Assembly (NCBI GenBank): GCA_029067255.1
Contig: JAIEEW010000018.1
Span: 1 to 8,023 of the forward strand
DNA: 8,023 nt
Source of the DNA: Clostridia bacterium
GTDB taxonomy: Bacteria > Bacillota > Clostridia > Christensenellales > UBA3700
Direction of reading: 5' to 3'
In this document: positions 1 through 5,627 of the stretch, one piece after another
How the letters are laid out: each line of letters opens with the position of its first letter
Position numbering within the stretch: the first letter of the stretch is position 1
Notes under the pieces: generated by a model
What the model saw: only the letters and a program-made list of their open reading frames with translations
Told to the model about the DNA's origin: nothing
Database searches by the model: none
Position numbers and translations under genes: made by a program

Positions 1-1395
1 TTCTTGTCGAAAGGTTACGGCGTGGTCTGTTTTGACTATAAAGGCAAGACGGACGAAAAATCAAAGTATACGATCTACCCCGACTCGCTCAATTACGCGA
101 ATTTGGCGTTCAGCGCAAGACATTTGGACGGATTTGTAAAATCGCCGAAAGACTCCTGCGTATTTATATGGAGCAAGATTTGCCGCAACGTCATTACTTT
201 CGTCAAAAAACTTTTGGGCGAAGACAACAAGATATATTTGCGTTCTTCTCTCGAAGGCGGCAATATTTTGTGGCAGGTCGCGGGTATGGACAAACGCGTC
301 GAAGGCATTATCGCCGCAAACAATGCGGGTTGGGAAGAAAGCAGGGGTTTGTTCAGATTCTCCGAAAGTCCCGACGAATTCAATTTCTCGGAAGAAAAAA
401 TCAAATGGATGAGCGCTTGCGCTCCGCAGTCTTACGCTAAGTTTGTGGAATGTCCGGTGCTGTTCATTTCGGGTACCAACTCGTCGTTGACCAGTATAGA
501 CAGAGTGGAAAAGACGTTTTCTCTCACCAAAAACAACGGCGACAATCTCGCGTGTCTTTGTTCCAACCTTTCCAACACTATGAACGCCAAAGCAAAAACT
601 TCGCTGGCGATATGGCTGGATAAGGTCTATTACAACCAACCGCGCCCCAAAGCGCCCAACGCTACGTTTGAAGTCGTTGACGGTCAACTTTGCATGAAGA
701 TAGATTACGACTCTTCCGTTGAAGTGGAAAGAATAGTCGCGCATTACTGTTATAATGAAATCAACAGCGAACTGAGACACTGGAACAAAAATATCGTTTC
801 TTCGGCTAATCCGCTTACGCAGATACCCGTAAGATCGGGCGATACGCAGGTATTCGCTTACGCGTCCGTATACTACAAGGACGGTCAGTACTATTCTTCC
901 CTACCGATAATGTTCAGGCTCGACGGCGTAGATATCGAAAGGATAGCGTCCAAACGTTCGCACATTGTCTACGAACGCAAAGACGGACTTGACGCGTGGG
1001 TCGTTGACAACAACAACGGCGAGTATTTTATGCCCGAACTAAAAGCGGGAGCGTATGACATAGTCGGCGTTACTGCCGAAAAAGGCAATCTTGCGACTTA
1101 CAAGATAAGCGACAAGATATACGAACATAGCGAAAACAGCATATTCCAGTTTGACTGCTACTCGGACAAAAGCCGTTCGCTGTATGTGGAAATGTGCGTG
1201 GAAGTCGCGCAGTTCAAATATGAATATTACAGAGTCGAAGCGCGACTCAGCGGCGACGAATGGCAAAAAATCGCCCTTTCGCACAACGATTTCAAGACAG
1301 CCGAAAGAGTTCCGCTCAAAGACTGGAAAAAGGTTAAGAAACTATCTTTTCTCAATATTGACGGCACTTTGATAAGCAATATTATTTGGGTATAA
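1..1395 (+). CDS. alpha/beta-hydrolase (acetyl xylan esterase-like) protein, 5' end cut by window, probably non-catalytic
   Basis: The frame is open from base 1, so the true start lies upstream; the TTG at 4 is only the first possible start codon and has no ribosome binding site in view. Residue numbers count from that TTG (463 residues). Residues 1-12 (GYGVVCFDYKG) resemble the strand before the nucleophile elbow in dienelactone-hydrolase/acetyl-xylan-esterase-like proteins. Residues 79-110 match the region that in active relatives reads G-x-S-x-G-G...W.VAG.D.R..., ending in a Gly-Trp. Here the elbow is RSSLEGG (80-86), so Leu83 sits where the nucleophilic Ser is expected. The acid segment is GTNSS (157-161) instead of GTND, and the usual Pro-His-Gly-His region is SNLSNTMN (187-194), with no His. 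Residues 215-303 look like the beta-sandwich domain that follows in this family (W260, VFAYASVYY). Residues 304-463 are a further beta-rich tail I do not recognise. No stop or frameshift interrupts it, so it looks like a maintained pseudoenzyme. It is the first visible gene of the cluster, 4 bases before the next. The family call is by eye. Confidence 0.7.
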   Translation, partial: FLSKGYGVVCFDYKGKTDEKSKYTIYPDSLNYANLAFSARHLDGFVKSPKDSCVFIWSKICRNVITFVKKLLGEDNKIYLRSSLEGGNILWQVAGMDKRVEGIIAANNAGWEESRGLFRFSESPDEFNFSEEKIKWMSACAPQSYAKFVECPVLFISGTNSSLTSIDRVEKTFSLTKNNGDNLACLCSNLSNTMNAKAKTSLAIWLDKVYYNQPRPKAPNATFEVVDGQLCMKIDYDSSVEVERIVAHYCYNEINSELRHWNKNIVSSANPLTQIPVRSGDTQVFAYASVYYKDGQYYSSLPIMFRLDGVDIERIASKRSHIVYERKDGLDAWVVDNNNGEYFMPELKAGAYDIVGVTAEKGNLATYKISDKIYEHSENSIFQFDCYSDKSRSLYVEMCVEVAQFKYEYYRVEARLSGDEWQKIALSHNDFKTAERVPLKDWKKVKKLSFLNIDGTLISNIIWV

Positions 1396-1399
1396 CAAG

Positions 1400-1591
1400 G
1401 TGTTGAAGTTAAGCGAACTGAAAGTCGGAGATATTCTCGTTACCAAAAAAAATCACCCGTGCGGAAGCAATCGATGGGTGGTTTTGCGTACCGGCGCAGA
1501 CTTCAAATTGAAATGCGAAAACTGCTCTCACACAGTCGTTATGTCAAGCGAAAGCGTAAAAAAATCAGTAAAGGCGGTAATTGCCGAATAA
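1400..1591 (+). CDS. DUF951 family protein (YyzM-like), 63 residues
   Basis: This small protein of unknown function matches the DUF951 family of Bacillota, which is usually about 60-70 residues. Family marks visible are KVGDILVTKK (8-17), the HPCGSNRW block (19-26), RTGADFKLKC (30-39) and the Cys39-x-x-Cys42 pair ending in SHTV. Together with Cys21 these could bind a metal, but that is inference. The start is unsettled: GTG at 1400 gives the full family length and TTG at 1403 is one codon later. An AAGG at 1397-1400 is too close to help either, so translation may be coupled to the upstream gene, whose stop ends at 1395. The 3' end overlaps the likely TTG start of the signal peptidase gene, which suggests translational coupling. 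In Bacillota, DUF951 genes commonly sit among housekeeping genes; nothing here defines the role. Confidence 0.85.
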   Translation: MLKLSELKVGDILVTKKNHPCGSNRWVVLRTGADFKLKCENCSHTVVMSSESVKKSVKAVIAE

Positions 1592-2192
1592 TCGGCGTAA
1601 AATCATGCAAGAAGACGGCGTAAACGTACAGGAAAACTACACCTATATAAGCGACAAAAAGAGAGCGGGAAGACTGGGCGCGCTCAATATCTTTCTTAGC
1701 ATTATCATTGTTTTGCTTTTGATAGCGCTTATAATCTTTACCACGACTATAACTTCTATCAAAGTCAGGGGCGAAAGCATGATGCCTAATCTCGTCGACG
1801 GCGACAGACTTGTTCTGCTCAAACGCGGTTATACGCTCGAATACGGCGATATTGTCGTATTTCACAGAGAACAGGACGAAGACGCCGCGGTAAAAAGAAT
1901 CATCGCCAAAGGCGGCGACGTGATCTCTTTTGACAAAGAAGCGCTCAAATGGGTGCGCAACGGCGAATACGTCGAAGAAGACGCTTATTTCAACGGAGAG
2001 TACAGCGAAAGTTATTTCTCGTCAATGCTCTTTGAATTGCAAGGAAATGGACTTACGATCCCCGAAGGTCATCTCTTCGTGTTGGGCGACAATCGCAATA
2101 TGCCCGGTTCGTACGTTTCGAAAGACAGCCATATGTACGGTTCCTTATCCGAAGATACCGTACTGGGAAAAGTTATACACATTATAAACTAA
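1581..2192 (+). CDS. lepB: signal peptidase I
   Basis: Membrane-anchored serine/lysine protease that removes signal peptides from secreted proteins on the outer face of the membrane. Counted from the TTG at 1581 (203 residues), there is a short cytoplasmic N-terminus, one membrane span at about 36-57, then the S26 motifs: GESMMPNLVDGD with catalytic Ser66, a YGDIVVFH block (88-95), KRIIAKGGD with general-base Lys105, and a box E starting GDNR (169-172). Box E is unusual: the common GDNRxxSxDSR is stretched by about five residues (NMPGSYVSKDSH) and its last Arg is His, while the Asp-Ser pair is kept. The length fits the short Gram-positive type with a single span. The TTG has AAGG at 1571-1574 with six-base spacing and overlaps the DUF951 gene by 11 bases. 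An ATG at 1605 (195 residues) is the alternative but has no clear ribosome binding site. Both starts keep the whole domain. Confidence 0.93.
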   Translation: MPNNRRKIMQEDGVNVQENYTYISDKKRAGRLGALNIFLSIIIVLLLIALIIFTTTITSIKVRGESMMPNLVDGDRLVLLKRGYTLEYGDIVVFHREQDEDAAVKRIIAKGGDVISFDKEALKWVRNGEYVEEDAYFNGEYSESYFSSMLFELQGNGLTIPEGHLFVLGDNRNMPGSYVSKDSHMYGSLSEDTVLGKVIHIIN

Positions 2193-2223
2193 ACGTAAAC
2201 GGTTTTTACGAAGGAGCGTAACA

Positions 2224-2514
2224 ATGAAAGCAATAGTTTCCGTAGTAGGCAAAGACAAGAAAGGCATTATCGCGCAGGTATCGTCCTGCCTTTACGATAT
2301 GTCTATCAATATCGAAAACATATCGCAGACGATAATGCAGGATTACTTTACGATGATTATGGCGGTTGATACGAGCGACTGCTCTATCAAATTCGACGGC
2401 ATTAAACAAACGCTCAATGCGCTCGCAGAAAAGATGGGTCTGGAGATCCATATCCAACTGCAAAGCATTTTCGACAGCATGCACCAAATCGACACCGTGA
2501 AAAAGGGGCTTTGA
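2224..2514 (+). CDS. ACT domain protein, UPF0237 family
   Basis: A 96-residue protein made almost entirely of one ACT domain, the beta-alpha-beta-beta-alpha-beta fold that usually binds amino acids or other small ligands in regulatory proteins. The opening MKAIVSVVGKDKKGIIAQVS with Asp11 and Gly14, followed by the first helix and NIENISQTIM (29-38), is typical. The domain is stand-alone, with no attached enzyme. The start is clear: ATG at 2224 follows AAGGAG at 2211-2216 with seven-base spacing. It ends only one base before the next gene, which encodes a UPF0210 protein. This ACT/UPF0210 gene pair is conserved across many Bacillota, including streptococci, so the ACT protein probably senses a ligand for, or binds to, its partner. 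That role is inference; the ligand is unknown. Confidence 0.92.
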   Translation: MKAIVSVVGKDKKGIIAQVSSCLYDMSINIENISQTIMQDYFTMIMAVDTSDCSIKFDGIKQTLNALAEKMGLEIHIQLQSIFDSMHQIDTVKKGL

Positions 2515-2515
2515 T

Positions 2516-3865
2516 ATGTATTCGAGCAATGAAATTATCGAAACTATAAATATGATTTCCCAACAGCATCTCGACGTGAGAACGATCACGTTGGGTATTT
2601 CGCTGTTCGACTGTATCACTGACAGCAAGCAACGTACTTGCGAAAAAATCTATGACAAGATAATGTCCAAAGCAAGCAACCTTGTCAAGATCGGCAACGA
2701 TATTTCAGGCGAACTGGGCGTGCCTATCGTCAACAAGAGAATTTCCGTTTCCCCGATCAGTCTGATTTCTGCCGCAAGCAAAGGACATCTTGAAATCATC
2801 CGTACTCTCGACAAAATCGCCGACGAAACGGGCATAGATTTTTTGGGCGGCTACTCCGCTCTCGTTCATAAGGCTATGACGCCTTACGAAAAAGAATTCA
2901 TTCTTTCTATCCCGCAGGCGCTGTCGACGACAAACAAAATTTGTTCGTCCGTCAACGTCGCTACTTCCAAAGCGGGAATAAATATGGACGCGGTCGCGCT
3001 TATGGGCAAGATAGTCAAAGAGTGCGCTTATCTTACAAAGGATAACGATTCTCTCGCGTGCGCAAAACTCGTCGTATTTGCAAACGCAGTCGAAGACAAC
3101 CCGTTTATGGCGGGGGCGTTTCTCGGAACGGGCGAAGACGATACCGTCGTCAACGTTGGCGTATCCGGTCCCGGCGTAGTCAAAACCGCGCTTGAAAAAG
3201 TTGACGGGGATCTTACGCAAGTAGCCGAGTGTATCAAACAGACCGCTTTCAAAATCACTCGCGTTGGACAACTTGTCGCCAAAGAAGCGAGCAAGAGACT
3301 AAACGCAAGTTTCGGCATAGTAGACCTTTCTCTTGCGCCAACGCCGGTAGTTGGCGATTCCGTTGCGCATATACTTGAAGAAATAGGTCTTGAAAGCGTA
3401 GGCGCGTACGGCACGACGGCGTGTCTTGCTATGCTAAACGACGCGGTCAAAAAAGGCGGGATCATGGCTTGCTCCAACGTAGGCGGACTGTCCGGCGCGT
3501 TTATACCGGTATCCGAAGACGCGGGCATGATAAAAGCGACGGAAATCGGCGCGCTCAATCTCGAAAAACTCGAAGCGATGACTGCCGTTTGCTCCGTAGG
3601 TTTGGATATGATAGCAATACCCGGAGATACGACGCCCGAAGTCATATCCGGTATCATCGCCGACGAAATCGCTATTGGCGTTGTAAACACGAAAACCACT
3701 GCGGTAAGGGTAATTCCCGTCTATGGCAAAAAAGCGGGCGAATACGCCGAATTTGGCGGTCTGCTGGGACGCGCGCCTATTATGGATATAAACAAGTACT
3801 CCCCCGCAAAATTTATCAACCGCGGCGGACGTATCCCCGCGCCGTTGCACAGCAACAAAAACTGA
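2516..3865 (+). CDS. UPF0210 / DUF711 family protein (PFL-like fold)
   Basis: Protein of unknown function, 449 residues, the normal full length of the family. Relatives with known structure show a fold like pyruvate formate-lyase and other glycyl-radical proteins, but no activity is established. Visible family blocks are TLGISLFDCITDS (25-37), NKRISVSPIS (73-82), DFLGGYSALVHK (108-119), NPFMAGAF..GTGE with VVNVGVSGPGVV (194-222), DLSLAPTPVVGDSVA (270-284), NVGGLSGAFIPVSED (321-335), CSVGLDMIAIPGDT (359-372), NTKTTAVRVIPVYGK (391-405) and the C-terminal RGGRIPAPLHS. The segment that I recall as GAFHG in most members reads GAFLG here. ATG at 2516 follows a G-rich AAAAGGGG (2501-2508) at seven-base spacing, inside the end of the ACT gene. 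The one-base gap implies coupled translation with that gene. Confidence 0.93.
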   Translation: MYSSNEIIETINMISQQHLDVRTITLGISLFDCITDSKQRTCEKIYDKIMSKASNLVKIGNDISGELGVPIVNKRISVSPISLISAASKGHLEIIRTLDKIADETGIDFLGGYSALVHKAMTPYEKEFILSIPQALSTTNKICSSVNVATSKAGINMDAVALMGKIVKECAYLTKDNDSLACAKLVVFANAVEDNPFMAGAFLGTGEDDTVVNVGVSGPGVVKTALEKVDGDLTQVAECIKQTAFKITRVGQLVAKEASKRLNASFGIVDLSLAPTPVVGDSVAHILEEIGLESVGAYGTTACLAMLNDAVKKGGIMACSNVGGLSGAFIPVSEDAGMIKATEIGALNLEKLEAMTAVCSVGLDMIAIPGDTTPEVISGIIADEIAIGVVNTKTTAVRVIPVYGKKAGEYAEFGGLLGRAPIMDINKYSPAKFINRGGRIPAPLHSNKN

Positions 3866-3872
3866 TAACGTT

Positions 3873-4592
3873 ATGAAAATAGAAGGCAAAAACCCGGTCA
3901 AGGAAGCGCTTGATTCGGACAAAGAAATTTCCAAACTCTATATTTCCAAAAGCGCCCGCGATTTACAGCGTATTATCGACGTTGCGAAAGCCAAAGGCAT
4001 ACGCGTGGAATTCGTCGACAAATTCTATCTTGATAAGATAAGCGAAAGCGGAAGACATCAAGGCGCGATAGCGATAGCCGAAGATTTTCGCTATACCGAC
4101 GTCGACGATATCATTGCTTTTGCAAAGAGTAAAAACCAACGTCTTTTTATGATTTTGCTAGACGGAATCGAAGACCCGCACAATTTGGGCAGTATACTCC
4201 GCGTCGCCGAATGTATGGGAGCGCACGGCGTGGTTATTCCATCAAGAAGAAGCGCTTGCGTCAACGCTACGGTACTTCGCGCTTCCGCCGGTTCGGCAAA
4301 CCATATCCGAGTCGCAATGGTGGGAAATATCAACGATACGATACGCTATCTTTCCGACAACTTTGTAAACGTCTACGCCGCAGACATGCAAGGCGCGCCC
4401 GTTGACAAATGCCGTTTCGACGAAGATCTTGCAATCGTAATAGGCAACGAAGGCAGCGGCGTAAAACCGCTTACGGAAAAACTCTGCAAAGGCGTGATCT
4501 CAATACCGCAGTACGGAAAAGTAAATTCTCTCAACGCGTCCGTGGCTTGCGGAATCATATGCTATGAAATAACGCGACAAAGAAATTCTTAG
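3873..4592 (+). CDS. rlmB: 23S rRNA 2'-O-methyltransferase of the TrmH/SpoU family, RlmB type
   Basis: Transfers a methyl group from S-adenosylmethionine to a ribose 2'-OH in RNA; RlmB acts on G2251 of 23S rRNA. The 239 residues divide into an N-terminal RNA-binding (SpoU substrate-binding) domain at about 1-75, opening with the typical EGKNPVKEAL and ending near GRHQGAIAI (60-68), and a knotted SPOUT catalytic domain at about 90-236. The three family motifs are present: motif 1 LLDGIEDPHNLGSILR (95-110) with Asn104 and Arg110, motif 2 IVIGNEGSGV (188-197) with Glu193, and motif 3 ISIPQYGKVNSLNASVA (209-225). The exact target nucleotide cannot be read from sequence; TrmH-family paralogues look alike, and the length and N-terminal domain favour RlmB. 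The ATG at 3873 is seven bases after the UPF0210 stop and has no good Shine-Dalgarno, so it probably depends on the upstream gene. It is the last gene before a strong terminator. Confidence 0.92.
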   Translation: MKIEGKNPVKEALDSDKEISKLYISKSARDLQRIIDVAKAKGIRVEFVDKFYLDKISESGRHQGAIAIAEDFRYTDVDDIIAFAKSKNQRLFMILLDGIEDPHNLGSILRVAECMGAHGVVIPSRRSACVNATVLRASAGSANHIRVAMVGNINDTIRYLSDNFVNVYAADMQGAPVDKCRFDEDLAIVIGNEGSGVKPLTEKLCKGVISIPQYGKVNSLNASVACGIICYEITRQRNS

Positions 4593-4624
4593 CCTATTAA
4601 CGCAAATAAACCGACAAATAAAAA

Positions 4625-4664
4625 GCAAAACTCTCCGACTTTTTCAAGTCGGATTTTCTTTTGC
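4625..4664 (+). terminator. intrinsic terminator of the 1-4592 gene cluster
   Basis: A perfect 8-bp stem TCCGACTT (4634-4641) / AAGTCGGA (4646-4653) with a four-base loop is followed by TTTTCTTTT (4654-4662). Flanking GCAAAA (4625-4630) and TTTTGC (4659-4664) can pair too, extending the structure. It lies 32-60 bases after the rlmB stop, and the next gene has its own promoter immediately downstream. Confidence 0.9.
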
Positions 4665-4697
4665 AAAAAATATTACGCTCGCTGCTCTTTCATTGCG

Positions 4698-4726
4698 TTG
4701 ACATAGCGGCTTTTATCTAATAAAAT
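4698..4726 (+). promoter_or_regulatory. sigma-A-type promoter for pnuC
   Basis: TTGACA at 4698-4703 is an exact -35 match. After exactly 17 bases comes TAAAAT at 4721-4726, one mismatch from the consensus -10. Transcription would start near 4733, leaving a leader of about 38 bases before the ATG at 4771. That is too short for a typical riboswitch. Confidence 0.85.
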
Positions 4727-4770
4727 ATATAGGTCGACTCTAAAAAATACGTAAGGATAGTTATCAATTA

Positions 4771-5466
4771 ATGATAGAAAAGATTTTTGGGAAATGGCAT
4801 ATTGCCGAACTGATTTTGTATATCGCGGGTTTGGCGCTGATAATTATTATGTCGGCGTGTTTCGGCGCGTCCTGGATGTCGGCTATCACCGGACTTTTCG
4901 GTTTGAGTTGCGTGCTTTTCGCCGCCAAAGGAAAAGTGATCGGAATACTTTTCACATGGGTGATGATAGTATTTTACAGTATCCTTTCCTACAAGAATAA
5001 ATACTACGGCGAAGTGTTTATAAACGTGTGTATGATGTTTCCGATGACTATAATCTCGCTCGTTGCGTGGATAAAAAATCTCGGCAAAGACTACGTCGTC
5101 AAAGTCAACTCCATCAAAAAAACGGAAATCATTATCGTCTTTGCCGTAGCCTGCGCGGCTTTCGTCGCTTTCTATTTCATACTTCGCGCTTTGGGTACTT
5201 CTCAATTGATATTCAGTACGATATCTATCGTAACGAGCGTGCTTGCAACGTACTTCCAGTCTAGACGTAGCAAATACGGTTTTCTTGCATTTTTGGTAAA
5301 CGACGCAGTACTTTGCGTATTGTGGCTTTTCGCAACTCTCGAAGACGTCAAAAACGTCGCTATGCTTACCGCCGTCGCGCTGTACGTCGTAAGCGATATT
5401 TACGGATTTTTACGTTGGAGCGCGCTGCAAAGACGTCAGCAAAGAGAAAGTCTAACGGAGAATTGA
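4771..5466 (+). CDS. pnuC: nicotinamide riboside / nicotinamide mononucleotide transporter PnuC
   Basis: Inner-membrane facilitator for an NAD precursor, usually nicotinamide riboside, which is trapped inside by phosphorylation. The 231-residue protein is hydrophobic, with about seven predicted spans. It carries PnuC family marks: the AAKGK segment at 51-55, YYGEVFINV at 78-86 with Glu81 and Asn85, PMTIISLVAW at 91-100 ending in Trp100, the NDAVLCVLW block at 177-185 and the closing YVVSDIYGFLRW at 205-216. The tail after 217 is charged and should lie in the cytoplasm. The only good start is the ATG at 4771. Its likely ribosome binding site AAGGA (4753-4757) is 13 bases away, longer than ideal, so expression may be modest. 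It is a single gene with its own promoter and terminator; no kinase or NAD-salvage gene is next to it. The exact substrate (riboside or mononucleotide) cannot be told from sequence. Confidence 0.92.
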   Translation: MIEKIFGKWHIAELILYIAGLALIIIMSACFGASWMSAITGLFGLSCVLFAAKGKVIGILFTWVMIVFYSILSYKNKYYGEVFINVCMMFPMTIISLVAWIKNLGKDYVVKVNSIKKTEIIIVFAVACAAFVAFYFILRALGTSQLIFSTISIVTSVLATYFQSRRSKYGFLAFLVNDAVLCVLWLFATLEDVKNVAMLTAVALYVVSDIYGFLRWSALQRRQQRESLTEN

Positions 5467-5574
5467 CCTACGGCATTCAAAACGCTACAATCGGAAAAGA
5501 CAAAGTATGCGACAGCCAACCTTTTTACGACGGTTCAATATGTAAATTACTTATACTTCGAAATATAAAATAAC

Positions 5575-5608
5575 CGCCGCGTAGGTAATTAGCCTACGCG
5601 GCGATTTT
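5575..5608. terminator. bidirectional intrinsic terminator between convergent genes
   Basis: A perfect 11-bp GC-rich stem, CGCCGCGTAGG (5575-5585) and CCTACGCGGCG (5593-5603), has a seven-base AT-rich loop. On the plus strand it is followed by ATTTT; on the minus strand by GTTATTTTATATTT, a better T-rich run. It starts 24 bases after the lipoprotein stop on the minus strand and 108 bases after the pnuC stop on the plus strand. It therefore fits the lipoprotein gene best but can serve both. Bases 5467-5574 otherwise show nothing I can support. Confidence 0.88.
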
Positions 5609-5627
5609 GAATAGTCTTATTCGTCTT

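Noticed and set aside
61..780. 239-codon open frame on the minus strand
   Set aside because: It lies wholly opposite the hydrolase-like gene; the translation is rich in Arg, Phe and Val as expected of a frame mirror and resembles no family.
2194..2210. Hairpin CGTAAA / TTTACG between the signal peptidase and ACT genes
   Set aside because: A six-base AT-rich stem with no following T-run is too weak to call a terminator; it sits just before the ribosome binding site and could be chance.
2705..3699. Long minus-strand open frames (2705-3271 and 3028-3699)
   Set aside because: Both are opposite the strongly conserved UPF0210 gene and have no initiation signals or family features.
4727..4770. Riboswitch upstream of pnuC
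   Set aside because: The leader from the predicted start is about 38 bases, with no stable stem or recognisable aptamer core.
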